A stretch of 38,181 nt of DNA from Alphaproteobacteria bacterium (GTDB lineage Bacteria > Pseudomonadota > Alphaproteobacteria > Bin95): assembly GCA_030833925.1 (NCBI GenBank), contig JAURGE010000026.1, forward strand, positions 1 through 38,181. The letters are read 5' to 3'. The translations under genes were made by a program, and so were the position numbers. Below are positions 8,148 through 16,801 of this stretch, piece by piece. Position 1 is the first letter of the stretch, and each line of letters starts with the position of its first letter. Under the pieces are notes generated by a model. That model saw only the letters and a list, made by a program, of their open reading frames with translations, did no database searches and was not told where the DNA came from.

Positions 8148-8915
8148 TTATTCTTGCCTGCGAGCGCGCTTCAATAAAACTGGGACTAATGACAACACGG
8201 CAAGAAGAAACAGTGGAAGCATAAATTCCCATTTCACGACAGCATTTAAATCTGGCACATCGCCAGAAGAGAACAGAGCATCGAGCCCAGCCCCAACACT
8301 AGCGTAGACATAAGTCGCCGGAATAATGCCAATGAAAGTCGCTGTCACGTAAGTTCGAAGACGCATGCCTACCAGTGCCGGAGCGACGTTTACGACTGCA
8401 AATGGAAATACTGGAGCAAGGCGGAGGGCTAGCAAGTAATAAAAAGCGTTCTCGTTGAGTCTTTTGCGAAGGTTTGAAGCGTGCGGTCCAATCCGCTTTT
8501 GAAAATATGCCGAAAGCGCAGTTCTAGCGGCAATGAACAGAATTGAAGAACCGATTGTCGCTCCAATAATTGCCAGTGTGCCTCCTAGAAAAGTGCCGAA
8601 TAAGAAACCCCCGGCAAGCGTGATTATTGTTCCAAACGGCAAAAAGAAAGCTGTGGATGAGACGTACGCAACGATATAGACCGCCGCAGCCAAAACTAAA
8701 TTGGAACCCACCCAGTTCTTAAGCTCGATGCGCTTATCTGCCAGACTTTGGAGATCTGAATAATCGCTTGGCCCAATGATCAGAAAGATGACAAACCCAG
8801 AAGCTAAGCTGGCAATTGGTAAAAATCGTTTCCAAGCAGGACCCGAATGAGGACGGGTACTGTTTTTCGATGATGTTAAATTTGACGTTTTTGGATGATT
8901 TTCCATAATTTTCAT
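8148..8915 (-). CDS. TVP38/TMEM64 family (VTT domain) membrane protein
   Basis: A 255-residue inner-membrane protein with a VTT (DedA-like) domain. After a polar N-terminus comes a membrane segment (about residues 30-48), then FFLPFGTIITLAGGFLFG and the re-entrant-loop motif LALRLAPVFPFAVVNVAP, typical of the family, with a last hydrophobic segment before the basic C-terminus. Relatives are thought to act as lipid scramblases or proton-coupled transporters, but no specific substrate can be given. The start is uncertain: ATGs at 8915 and 8906 both lack a good ribosome site, and a frame open to 9029 adds an unlikely leader. It is divergent from rpmH. Confidence 0.85.
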   Translation of the reverse strand: MKIMENHPKTSNLTSSKNSTRPHSGPAWKRFLPIASLASGFVIFLIIGPSDYSDLQSLADKRIELKNWVGSNLVLAAAVYIVAYVSSTAFFLPFGTIITLAGGFLFGTFLGGTLAIIGATIGSSILFIAARTALSAYFQKRIGPHASNLRKRLNENAFYYLLALRLAPVFPFAVVNVAPALVGMRLRTYVTATFIGIIPATYVYASVGAGLDALFSSGDVPDLNAVVKWEFMLPLFLLAVLSLVPVLLKRARRQE

Positions 8916-9038
8916 TATCTTGTTAAAAAAACGTGCGCTCAGCCAAAAATCTGCCTTTAACGCTGCACAAGAGACTACATAGAGCGTTGACCCGTAGGCT
9001 AGCTTTCGACTATAAGCCTCGCTTCGCATTAAGTGCTA

Positions 9039-9069
9039 TTGAACAATGAATAAGACGCCGCGTTATTAA
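9039..9069 (+). promoter_or_regulatory. Possible promoter for the rpmH cluster
   Basis: TTGAAC at 9039-9044 matches four of six bases of a sigma-70 -35 box, and TATTAA at 9064-9069 matches four of six of a -10 box. The 19-bp spacer is longer than ideal. It lies about 35 bp before rpmH in the divergent gap, where a strong promoter is expected. This is a weak call based on position. Confidence 0.22.
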
Positions 9070-9104
9070 TTTAATCGAGCGGCAAAAGTTTGGAGTTGGA
9101 TCCC

Positions 9105-9239
9105 ATGAAGCGCACTTACCAGCCAAGCGTGCTAGTTCGCAAGCGCCGCCACGGCTTTCGCTCGCGGATGGCTACAGTTGGCGGACGTCGCGTACTGTCA
9201 TCCCGCAGAGCTAAGGGCCGCAAGCGCCTGACCGCTTAA
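9105..9239 (+). CDS. rpmH: 50S ribosomal protein L34
   Basis: A 44-residue, very basic protein: starts MKRTYQPS, then [14 protein letters not shown] and ends in GRKRLTA, the unmistakable L34 sequence. L34 is a small protein of the large ribosomal subunit. GGAG nine bases before the ATG is its ribosome site. The TAA is only 2 bp before the rnpA start, the near-universal rpmH-rnpA pair. In this family the pair is co-transcribed and rnpA expression depends on rpmH. The gene is easily missed by length-filtered gene finding. Confidence 0.98.
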   Translation: MKRTYQPSVLVRKRRHGFRSRMATVGGRRVLSSRRAKGRKRLTA

Positions 9240-9241
9240 AC

Positions 9242-9613
9242 ATGATGGGGCGGGCGACCAACATAGGCCGCCTAAAACGCCGTGGGGACTTTCTCATGGC
9301 GGCCCGTGGCCGAAAATCTGGAGGCCCAGTAGTTGGGTTGCAAGGCCGGCGACGCGACGAGAACGAGCCTATGGATCAAAGGATTCGCATCGGTTTCACC
9401 TGCTCAAAAAAAGTGGGGAACGCTGTAGCCCGTAATCGTGCAAGACGCAGATTAAAGGCAGCGGCTTCGCAAATTGCTTCCGACTTAGCGATACCAGGCT
9501 GTGATTATGTGTTGATCGGCCGAGCAGCCACTGTAGATGCATCTTTTGGACAAATCATGGGTGATCTACGTCGGGCATTCGAAGAGGTTGGCAAACGCCT
9601 GGAAGGGAAGTAG
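9242..9613 (+). CDS. rnpA: Ribonuclease P protein component
   Basis: A 123-residue basic protein, the protein subunit of RNase P that matures tRNA 5' ends. The family core RIGFTCSKKVGNAVARNR (residues 48-65) followed by ARRRLKAA is present, including the RNR helix that contacts the catalytic RNA. A 20-residue insertion-like segment between residues 22 and 45 (RGRKSGGPVVGLQGRRRDE region) is common in alphaproteobacteria. Tandem ATGs at 9242 and 9245 could both serve as start. It lies 2 bp after rpmH and 3 bp before yidD. Confidence 0.97.
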   Translation: MMGRATNIGRLKRRGDFLMAARGRKSGGPVVGLQGRRRDENEPMDQRIRIGFTCSKKVGNAVARNRARRRLKAAASQIASDLAIPGCDYVLIGRAATVDASFGQIMGDLRRAFEEVGKRLEGK

Positions 9614-9616
9614 GGC

Positions 9617-9859
9617 ATGAAGCGCATTCTCATTTGGATCGCCAAAGCACCGGTAATTCTCTACCGGTACGGCATATCACCGTTTACCCCGATATCCTGT
9701 CGCTTTCAGCCAACTTGCTCAGCTTACGCGATGGAAGCTATCGATTCTCACGGAGCTCTTAAGGGCGGCATACTTGCGATGCGGCGATTGGCGCGCTGCC
9801 GACCAGGAGGTGATAGCGGGTACGATCCAGTTCCTTCGGCCAAACCACCTCACTCTTAA
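9617..9859 (+). CDS. yidD: Membrane protein insertion efficiency factor YidD
   Basis: An 80-residue protein with an N-terminal amphipathic helix (KRILIWIAKAPVILYRYGIS), then the family core SCRFQPTCSAYAMEAI (27-42) and the C-terminal CRPGGDSGYDPVP (61-73). YidD sits at the inner face of the membrane and helps YidC-dependent insertion. It is 3 bp downstream of rnpA and about 46 bp upstream of yidC, the usual bacterial arrangement. The usual HP(W)GG segment reads RPGG here, a minor variation. Confidence 0.96.
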   Translation: MKRILIWIAKAPVILYRYGISPFTPISCRFQPTCSAYAMEAIDSHGALKGGILAMRRLARCRPGGDSGYDPVPSAKPPHS

Positions 9860-9905
9860 TTGTATTTTTTCCTTTGCACTTTGAAATGATTAGGACCTGA
9901 TAGGG

Positions 9906-11714
9906 ATGGAACAACGCAACCTGTTGCTCGCGATGGCATTTTCTATCGGTATTTTGCTTGGTTGGAATGTACTTTTTCCGCCACCCAAACCTCCGGCAGG
10001 TCAGACAGCAGAAACTTCGGCGACAAATTCTAATGCTAATGCTCCGTCTGACGTAGCGCTTCCGTCTGCCAGTGTGCCCGCAGGTACAGCTCCAGCAGCA
10101 GCGATCAGCCAGGCGCTTGCGGCTTCAATATCTCGCGAGCAAGCCGTCAAAGCTAGTCCAAGGTTAGAGATTTCTAGCGACCGCCTGCACGGATCGATCT
10201 CTTTAAAGGGCGCGCGCATCGATGACCTAACTCTCTCCACATATAAAGAGACGTTAGATGCAAACAGTCCGCCCGTAACCCTATTAAGCCCAAGTGGAAG
10301 CCCAAAAGCTTACTTCGCGGAATTCGGTTGGATTGGCGGCAGTGAGGACGTAACGCCATCAGCAGATAGCTTATGGGAAGCAAGCGGCGGCCCACTACGC
10401 CCAGGAAATCCAGTGTTTCTGAAATGGACAGGAAGCACGGGTCTTATATTTGAACGTAAAATCAGCCTCGATAATGGCTATATGTTTACGGTTGAAGACT
10501 CGGTTCGCAATCCAGGCAATGCAGCAACTGCTTTGACGCCATATGCTCTTGTTTCGCGAACAGGAAAACCAAAAGTTACGCAATTGTTCGTGCTTCACGA
10601 AGGTCCTCTTGGTGTTCTTGGCGGTTCCCTTAAAGAGGTCAACTACAGCGATCTGATGGACGATGGTGCCAAAAGCGTCATGCAGGAAAACTCCACCGGT
10701 GGCTGGATTGGCATAACGGATGTTTATTGGCTAGCCGCCGTAATTCCTGATCAAAATACAGCCATTAAAGCCCGCTTCATGTATCATGGTCAGGGCGGTC
10801 AAGACCGTTTTCAAACTGATTATGTTGCTGAAACAGCGATGAGTGTCCCAGCAGGCGGGTCGGCCAAATTCACTCACCGCTTTTTCGGCGGAGCCAAAGA
10901 GGTACGTCTTCTAGATAACATCGAGACAAAACTTGGTGTGCATAATTTTGATTTATCTATTGATTTTGGGTGGTTTTATTTCCTAACCAAGCCCTTCTTT
11001 TATACACTGGAATGGCTGTACGGCATTCTTGGTAATTTTGGCCTAGCGATTATGGCTCTCACCGTCCTAATAAAATTGGCATTCTTCCCATTAGCAAATA
11101 AATCATACAAATCTATGAGCCAGATGAAGGCTTTGCAGCCCGAAATGGTTAAATTACGCGAGCGGTACGGTGAAGATCGTCAAAAGCTAAACCAAGAGAT
11201 GATGGCTCTTTATAAAGAGAAGAAGGTCAATCCTGCCTCGGGCTGTTTACCAATTCTAATTCAAATACCGGTGTTTTTCGCGCTGTATAAAGTATTAATT
11301 GTTACCATCGAAATGCGACACGCACCTTTCTTCGGATGGGTTCAGGATTTATCTGCACCAGACCCTACCAGTGTTTTTAACCTGTTTGGCCTGCTGCCGT
11401 ATGATCCGTCAGTCTTTATTCCAGGTGGTTTCAATATCGGGGCGTGGGCTCTGGCAATGGGCCTGACTATGTTCTTTCAACAGCGCCTCAACCCTCAGCC
11501 GACAGATCCTGTCCAAGCAAAAATCTTTGCCTTCATGCCTATTATTTTCACATTCCTATTAGCCAGCTTTGCTGCTGGTTTGGTTATCTATTGGACTTGG
11601 AACAACCTTTTATCTATTGCCCAACAGGCATTTATTATGAAGCGGCAGGGCGTTCCCATTGGCCGCCGCGCCCACGCTAAAGCGGAGGCTGCGAAGAAAA
11701 GTAATAGTGGCTGA
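9906..11714 (+). CDS. yidC: Membrane protein insertase YidC
   Basis: A 602-residue insertase, normal for Gram-negative bacteria. It starts MEQRNLLLAMAFSIGILLGWNVLFPP, with a membrane anchor at about residues 6-24, followed by an Ala/Ser/Pro-rich linker. The large periplasmic domain covers about 85-345. The conserved C-terminal insertase domain (about 360-580) has five membrane segments, including KPFFYTLEWLYGILGNFGLAI, NPASGCLPILIQIPVFFALYKVL and FMPIIFTFLLASFAAGLVIYWTWNN (each by position about 358, 440 and 545). It inserts membrane proteins alone or with Sec. AGGG precedes the ATG. The engB gene follows after 12 bp. Confidence 0.98.
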   Translation: MEQRNLLLAMAFSIGILLGWNVLFPPPKPPAGQTAETSATNSNANAPSDVALPSASVPAGTAPAAAISQALAASISREQAVKASPRLEISSDRLHGSISLKGARIDDLTLSTYKETLDANSPPVTLLSPSGSPKAYFAEFGWIGGSEDVTPSADSLWEASGGPLRPGNPVFLKWTGSTGLIFERKISLDNGYMFTVEDSVRNPGNAATALTPYALVSRTGKPKVTQLFVLHEGPLGVLGGSLKEVNYSDLMDDGAKSVMQENSTGGWIGITDVYWLAAVIPDQNTAIKARFMYHGQGGQDRFQTDYVAETAMSVPAGGSAKFTHRFFGGAKEVRLLDNIETKLGVHNFDLSIDFGWFYFLTKPFFYTLEWLYGILGNFGLAIMALTVLIKLAFFPLANKSYKSMSQMKALQPEMVKLRERYGEDRQKLNQEMMALYKEKKVNPASGCLPILIQIPVFFALYKVLIVTIEMRHAPFFGWVQDLSAPDPTSVFNLFGLLPYDPSVFIPGGFNIGAWALAMGLTMFFQQRLNPQPTDPVQAKIFAFMPIIFTFLLASFAAGLVIYWTWNNLLSIAQQAFIMKRQGVPIGRRAHAKAEAAKKSNSG

Positions 11715-11726
11715 GGTGCATGAGCA

Positions 11727-12380
11727 ATGAACAACACAGCCGACGCAATGTTCGGCCTGACAACAGAAACAATAGAAGCCGGTCGGAAGCTCTTCCAAGC
11801 AGAAGCGACTTTCCTCTGGGAAGCGAAGTCGCTCGATAACCTTCCCCCGGCCGATCTACCTGAAATTGCTTTTGCTGGCCGGTCAAATGTTGGAAAATCT
11901 AGTCTTATTAATGCCCTTTTAGGGCGTAAAGATTTGGCCCGGGCTTCCAATACCCCTGGCCGGACGCAGAGTCTTATCTTCTTTGACCTCGCAAACCGAC
12001 TTCGGATTGTCGATCTTCCTGGTTATGGATACGCGCGCGCCTCGAAAAGTAAAATTAGGGATTGGACGCAACTTACACGGGATTTCCTGCGGGGGCGCTC
12101 AAAGTTGGCCCGCCTATGTCTACTTATTGATGGAAGACACGGTTTGAAGCCCAGCGACCATGAGATGATGAAACTTCTCGACGAAGCGGCACTATCATTC
12201 CAAGTCGTGCTTACTAAACGAGATAAGTTGAAAGCCGAAGCAGCAGAGGCCACACTTAAGGCAACAATATCCGCAGCCGCAAAATATCGTGCGGCTCATC
12301 CTTGGGTTGTATTTACAAGTTCTGAAAAAGGCTTTGGCCTAGCGGAGTTGCGTGCGCAATTGGCAGCGTTCGCAGAATAG
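11727..12380 (+). CDS. engB: Ribosome biogenesis GTPase YihA/YsxC (EngB)
   Basis: A 217-residue TRAFAC GTPase needed for large ribosomal subunit assembly. All G motifs are visible: G1 GRSNVGKSS (51-59), G2 in NTPGRTQSL (75-83), G3 DLPGYGYA (96-103), G4 TKRDK (163-167) and G5 in TSSEKG (197-202). It lies between yidC and argB with 12-bp and 8-bp gaps, an order characteristic of alphaproteobacteria, so the three are probably one transcript. Confidence 0.97.
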   Translation: MNNTADAMFGLTTETIEAGRKLFQAEATFLWEAKSLDNLPPADLPEIAFAGRSNVGKSSLINALLGRKDLARASNTPGRTQSLIFFDLANRLRIVDLPGYGYARASKSKIRDWTQLTRDFLRGRSKLARLCLLIDGRHGLKPSDHEMMKLLDEAALSFQVVLTKRDKLKAEAAEATLKATISAAAKYRAAHPWVVFTSSEKGFGLAELRAQLAAFAE

Positions 12381-12388
12381 GAAGAGCA

Positions 12389-13285
12389 ATGTCGAAAGAA
12401 AACCAAGATCGCAATATCCGGGTCGATGTCTTGTCTGAGGCGCTACCTTTCATGCGTCGGTACGCCGGTGAAATAATAGTAATCAAATACGGCGGCCATG
12501 CCATGGGCGAACAGGCGTTAGCTGACGGATTTGCTCGTGACATCGTGTTGCTTAAGCAAATCGGGGCCTACCCAATTGTTGTGCACGGCGGCGGCCCGCA
12601 AATTGGAGCGATGCTTAAGCGGCTAGCCATAGAGAGTGAGTTTGTCGACGGCCTTCGGGTCACCGATAAGCCTACGGTAGAAATTGTTGAAATGGTTTTA
12701 GCCGGTGCAATCAATAAAGGTATTGTTGCCGCGATCAATCGCGCAGGGGGATGTGCTATTGGCATGTCAGGAAAAGATGCCGACCTCATCCGCGCAAAGA
12801 AGCTCAGCCACATTGCTCGCGAGACTGACAGCAATGTCGAGAAAGTCATTGATCTTGGGTATGTGGGTGATCCAGAGCGAGTAAACGGTGAAGTTCTGAT
12901 CCAACTCGCCAAAACAGGTGTTGTTCCAGTGATAGCCCCCATTGGCTTTGATGATGAAGGTGCAACTTATAACATTAATGCTGATACTGCAGCCGGAGCG
13001 GTTGCGGCAGCAGTAAAAGCTAAGCGCCTTTTAATGCTCACTGATGTAGCAGGTGTATTAGACGGTGACGGCAATCGCCTGGAAGATATATCTGCTGACC
13101 TAGCCCGCTCAATGATACGCGACGGCATCATTAAGGGCGGCATGATCCCAAAAATCGAGACCTGCCTCGATGCGGTGCAGGAAGGGGTTGAGGCGTCTGT
13201 AATCTTAGATGGCCGAGTACCTCATGCTATCTTACTTGAAATCTTCACAGAACGCGGCGACGGCACAATCATTCGGCCAGCCTGA
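12389..13285 (+). CDS. argB: Acetylglutamate kinase
   Basis: A 298-residue amino acid kinase that phosphorylates N-acetyl-L-glutamate in arginine biosynthesis. Key parts: VIKYGGHAMG (31-40) with catalytic Lys33, VVHGGGPQIGAML (64-76), the substrate Arg region GLRVTDKPT, MLTDVAGVL and KGGMIPKIE near the C-terminus with the second catalytic Lys. The GGAAGAG ribosome site stands 8 bp after the engB stop. ArgB is often feedback-inhibited by arginine when it has an N-terminal helix. The 20-residue N-terminal extension here is compatible with that, but this is inference. Confidence 0.97.
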   Translation: MSKENQDRNIRVDVLSEALPFMRRYAGEIIVIKYGGHAMGEQALADGFARDIVLLKQIGAYPIVVHGGGPQIGAMLKRLAIESEFVDGLRVTDKPTVEIVEMVLAGAINKGIVAAINRAGGCAIGMSGKDADLIRAKKLSHIARETDSNVEKVIDLGYVGDPERVNGEVLIQLAKTGVVPVIAPIGFDDEGATYNINADTAAGAVAAAVKAKRLLMLTDVAGVLDGDGNRLEDISADLARSMIRDGIIKGGMIPKIETCLDAVQEGVEASVILDGRVPHAILLEIFTERGDGTIIRPA

Positions 13286-13344
13286 CGGAGATCGCCATTC
13301 TCACTTCCACTCGCACTCGTCTGTTCCAAGTAATATCGGGGCGT

Positions 13345-14565
13345 ATGTTCTACGGCTGGACCATCCTAGCTGTAGCGGCCCTTGCAATGTTTGGGACTGG
13401 TCCAGGTCAGTCTCATCTAATCGGTCTGTTTTTCGACCCGATGCAAGCTGAACTTGGTCTTAGTCGAACCCAAATTTCGACTGCTTATGGCTCAGCTACA
13501 TTGATCGCCGCACTCTTATTGCCACGAATGGGTCGGCTAATAGATAAATTTGGGCCCGCGCGCATGATTTGGCTCATAATCCCTGGCGTTGGGTTGGCCG
13601 CGATCGTAACCAGTTTAGCGACTGGATGGATATTCTTAGCCATCGCATTTGGAGCTCTGCGATTTCTAGGGCAAGGCTCTCTGATGATGAACTGTGCCAA
13701 CATCACATCCCAGTGGTTTGATCGGAAGCGAGGCTTCGCCCTTGGGATAATGGCCTTGGGCTTTCCAATATCGATAGCCATTCATCCACCTCTTACTCAA
13801 TGGTTGATCGCAGAACTTGGCTGGCGAGATGCGTGGATAGCCCTTGGGCTAATCACCATTTTAGCCCTGCTGCCCCCTGCCCTGCTATTTCTGCACAGCC
13901 GGCCCGAGGACGTAGGCCTGAAGCCAGATGGCGATAAAATCTTAGCAGCAGGAGAAGCAAGTAAATCTCTTGCCGGGTTTACTAAAGACGAAGCCCTGAA
14001 AATGCGGGCCTTTTACATTCTAGTTGCAGGCATGTTTTGCATGTCTCTGCTCATGACAGCTCTTCATGTAGAATTCACAGGTATTCTGAAATCCCATGGT
14101 CTAGAACCAGGTACTGCCGCATCAATGTTCACGGTGACAGGAATAACGGCCGCTCTAATGATGCCTGTCATCGGCCGCTTGCTTGATACCGTCCCGACGA
14201 AGTGGATGTTCTTTCTTGGATTGCTCGTGCAATCAGCTTCCCTGATATCTGTAAGCCTAGCAACCAACACAGCTTCAGCTGTCATCTTTGGAGTAATCTT
14301 TGGCGTCAACAACGCGATCACCATGACCTACGTTGGCTACTTATGGCCTAGGTATTTTGGCCGCCGGCATTTGGGAGAAATTCAAGGCACAGGCCAAATG
14401 ATACTAGTAGTAGGCGCTAGCATAGGCCCGCTACCGCTAGCCTGGGCAATCGATAATTGGGGCAATTATGACGACATGCTTAGGCTTTTAGCTTTAGCAC
14501 CACTAGCGATGGCAACAATTGTAGCTTTTTTGTTACCGGCGCCCAACCCACCGAGCTCGGATTAG
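13345..14565 (+). CDS. MFS transporter (monocarboxylate/oxalate-type)
   Basis: A 406-residue major facilitator with about 12 membrane segments and a central polar loop near residues 185-215. The start MFYGWTILAVAALAMFGTG matches the opening of the MCT/OFA-like MFS group. GRLIDKFGPARM (near 63-74) is the loop 2-3 motif, and RFLGQGSLMM resembles the same segment in the second MFS of this window. It probably imports or exports an organic acid. The weak upstream purine run CGGGG supports the ATG at 13345, and the 60-bp gap after argB may hold a promoter. The two SDR genes follow at a 41-bp gap, suggesting it carries their substrate. Confidence 0.9.
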   Translation: MFYGWTILAVAALAMFGTGPGQSHLIGLFFDPMQAELGLSRTQISTAYGSATLIAALLLPRMGRLIDKFGPARMIWLIIPGVGLAAIVTSLATGWIFLAIAFGALRFLGQGSLMMNCANITSQWFDRKRGFALGIMALGFPISIAIHPPLTQWLIAELGWRDAWIALGLITILALLPPALLFLHSRPEDVGLKPDGDKILAAGEASKSLAGFTKDEALKMRAFYILVAGMFCMSLLMTALHVEFTGILKSHGLEPGTAASMFTVTGITAALMMPVIGRLLDTVPTKWMFFLGLLVQSASLISVSLATNTASAVIFGVIFGVNNAITMTYVGYLWPRYFGRRHLGEIQGTGQMILVVGASIGPLPLAWAIDNWGNYDDMLRLLALAPLAMATIVAFLLPAPNPPSSD

Positions 14566-14606
14566 TATATGCTTCCCGTTAGACGAACAAAGAACGGGAA
14601 AGAGAT

Positions 14607-15371
14607 ATGCGGCTTTTTGATCTTTCGGGACGTGTAGCCTTAATTACTGGGGGCAATGGTGGCATTGGTCTCGCGTTTGGCACAGCCATGGCAGAAGCTG
14701 GCGCGCAAGTTATGGTCGCTGGTAGAAATCCCAATAAGAATGGTGAAGCTGTAAAAAAAATAAAGAGCTTCGGCGTAGAGGCAGATAGTCTCATTGTCGA
14801 CATCACTGACCCCGAAGCTTGTAGAGCAATGGTTAACGACACCGTTAAGCGTTTCGGTCGCTTAGATATCCTGGTTAACAATGCTGGCACAGCGGTTCGT
14901 AAACAGCCTCAAGACATCAGCCTCGATGAATTTCGAATGGTAATTGAGACTAATTTAACTAGTGCTTTTGTCACGTCTCAAGCAGCCTATCCTGAGATGC
15001 TCAAAACAAAAGGTGGTAAGATAATTAATATCGGTTCGATGATGTCACTCTTTGGAGCAGCATTCTCCTCACCTTATGCCTCTTCAAAGGGCGGAATCGT
15101 TCAACTTACAAAGTCGCTGGCCTGCGCATGGGCAAAGGACAATATACAATGCAACGCTGTTCTGCCTGGCTGGATTGATACTGAACTAACTCAGCAAGCT
15201 AGAGAACAGGTACCAGGCCTGCACGAACGGGTACTCAGTCGCTCTCCAACAGGCCGCTGGGGAGTACCTGACGACCATGCCGGAACGGCAGTATTTCTTG
15301 CAAGTGCCGCTTCAGATTTTGTAACTGGAGCATCAATTCCCGTTGATGGCGGTTATTCGGTGTTTATCTAA
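14607..15371 (+). CDS. SDR family oxidoreductase
   Basis: A 254-residue classical short-chain dehydrogenase. Cofactor site TGGNGGIG (residues 14-21), the NNAG structural motif (91-94), catalytic Ser144 (INIGS), Tyr157 and Lys161 (YASSKGG) are all present, and it ends IPVDGGYSV. The pattern, including GGxxGIG and the long C-terminal loop with PTGRWG, is close to gluconate 5-dehydrogenase or 3-oxoacyl-ACP reductase types, so an exact substrate is not given. The ATG has GGGAAAGAG just upstream. Its stop overlaps the start of the next SDR (TAATG). Confidence 0.92.
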   Translation: MRLFDLSGRVALITGGNGGIGLAFGTAMAEAGAQVMVAGRNPNKNGEAVKKIKSFGVEADSLIVDITDPEACRAMVNDTVKRFGRLDILVNNAGTAVRKQPQDISLDEFRMVIETNLTSAFVTSQAAYPEMLKTKGGKIINIGSMMSLFGAAFSSPYASSKGGIVQLTKSLACAWAKDNIQCNAVLPGWIDTELTQQAREQVPGLHERVLSRSPTGRWGVPDDHAGTAVFLASAASDFVTGASIPVDGGYSVFI

Positions 15372-16120
15372 TGGCCGGCACAGACCTCAAAGGGAAGATC
15401 ATCTTCATAACTGGTGCATCAAGCGGCATCGGCGCTGTACTAGCAGAAATGCTTATCGCACGCGGGGCAAAAATAGTGGGAGCTGCGCGCAATCTGCAAA
15501 AATTAGAAACCATGGCCACGAGGTTCGGATCAAATTTTTTGCCCTGGAAACTGGACGTAACTGACGGCAATGCCGTTTCCGCGCTACCACTTCAACTGCC
15601 TGAAGGATGGCAAGACGTCTCTGCACTGATTAATAATGCTGGGCATGATACCGGTGGTAGGGAGAGACTCGATGACTGCCAACCTGATGAATTGGCGCGC
15701 ATAATCGAAGTAAATGTCGTAGGCATGCTCCGCGTCGCGAGAGCCTTCGCGCCACATTTTTTGCAACGTGGTTCCGGTGATATTGTTAATGTTGGCTCGA
15801 CCTCCGGCCACTTTGCCATCGCCCACGATGCAGCATACGTCTCAAGTAAATTTGCTATCAACGGGCTAACGCGCGCCCTCCGCGCTGATTACGAAGGATG
15901 TGGGATAAGAGTCATCGAAGTATCACCTGGTGTTGCTCGAACTGGTTTTGCCCAAGCGAGGTATCATGATGATGAATTGAAGGCAGCCAGTTTCTATGAG
16001 CGTTTCCCGGCAGTCCTAGAAGCGGATGATGTAGCTAGAGCTATTATCTTTGCGCTGGAACAACCTTCGCATGTCGCTATTGGCGAATTGCTAATGTTTC
16101 CTGTGCACGGCCCCTCTTAA
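15371..16120 (+). CDS. SDR family oxidoreductase
   Basis: A 249-residue short-chain dehydrogenase, distinct from its neighbour. It has TGASSGIG (14-21), a NADP-compatible Arg at 40 (GAARN), NNAG (88-91), Ser143 and Tyr156/Lys160 (YVSSK). It lacks the PVDGG ending and instead ends GELLMFPVHGPS, typical of the serine/3-hydroxyacid dehydrogenase (YdfG-like) group that acts on small hydroxy acids. The start codon shares one base with the previous stop (TAATG), so translation is coupled. The pair may perform two redox steps on one substrate. Confidence 0.9.
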   Translation: MAGTDLKGKIIFITGASSGIGAVLAEMLIARGAKIVGAARNLQKLETMATRFGSNFLPWKLDVTDGNAVSALPLQLPEGWQDVSALINNAGHDTGGRERLDDCQPDELARIIEVNVVGMLRVARAFAPHFLQRGSGDIVNVGSTSGHFAIAHDAAYVSSKFAINGLTRALRADYEGCGIRVIEVSPGVARTGFAQARYHDDELKAASFYERFPAVLEADDVARAIIFALEQPSHVAIGELLMFPVHGPS

Positions 16121-16242
16121 GTCAGATCAATTTAAAGAAGGCGGCTTTTGTCGATCTCCCACATAAAGCGGTGGATCAAGATCTAATTTTGAGTAAAGCT
16201 GTTTCCTTATTAAGCGACTCACTCTTATGGAGATTTAGAAAT

Positions 16243-16794
16243 ATGACTCGCCTACCACTCCCAAACGACGCGGATCTATCACCACGACAGAAAGAAGTTA
16301 TCGAGATGGTGAAAAATGGGCCCCGCGGAGGAGTGCGCGGCCCTTTTGGAGCATGGATCCGCAGTCCTGAATTTGCAGCAATAGCTCAAGACCTCGGCGC
16401 ACACGTAAGGTTCCGTTCATGCCTAAATGATCGCGTGCGCGAAGTCGTTATTTGTACAACTGCAGCCAGCATCCGTGCACAGTATGAGTGGTTCGCACAC
16501 GCGCGCATTGCCCTTGAAGCAGGAGTATCCTCAGCAACTCTTGAGGCAATTCGTAAAGGTGGAACACCTGATGACGCACCTGAAGATGAAACTATGGCTC
16601 ACGCCTTTACAACGGAATTGCTCAATACAAAACGTATTTCCGACGCAAGCTTCAGCAAGGCAGTTGATATGTTTGGCGAAGAGGGCCTAGTCGAAATTGT
16701 TGGTGCATGTGGTTACTATACACTGGTGGGCCTTACCTTGAACGTAGCCGCGGTGCCTCTTCCTGACGGCGAACCACTGCCATTCCCTGAGTGA
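16243..16794 (+). CDS. Carboxymuconolactone decarboxylase family protein
   Basis: A 183-residue all-helical protein of the CMD/AhpD superfamily. The ATG at 16243 with GGAG 10 bases upstream is preferred over an in-frame GTG at 16171. The core RVREVVICTTAASIRAQYEWFAHARIA (positions about 60-87) contains the E-W-x-x-H element typical of the family, but the CxxC pair of AhpD peroxidases is absent; a lone Cys precedes at RSCLN. It may be a decarboxylase or a hydroperoxide-related enzyme; the reaction is unknown. It sits 7 bp or less before the enoyl-CoA hydratase-like gene. Confidence 0.85.
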   Translation: MTRLPLPNDADLSPRQKEVIEMVKNGPRGGVRGPFGAWIRSPEFAAIAQDLGAHVRFRSCLNDRVREVVICTTAASIRAQYEWFAHARIALEAGVSSATLEAIRKGGTPDDAPEDETMAHAFTTELLNTKRISDASFSKAVDMFGEEGLVEIVGACGYYTLVGLTLNVAAVPLPDGEPLPFPE

Positions 16795-16801
16795 TTTGCA
16801 G

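Noticed and set aside
9030..9104. Replication origin next to rpmH, as in gammaproteobacteria
   Set aside because: No dnaA, dnaN or gidA gene and no DnaA-box cluster are present. In alphaproteobacteria this gene cluster is usually not at the origin.
9850..9875. T-run after yidD as a terminator
   Set aside because: There is no GC-rich stem before the Ts, and yidC follows within 46 bp in the same direction, as expected for one operon.
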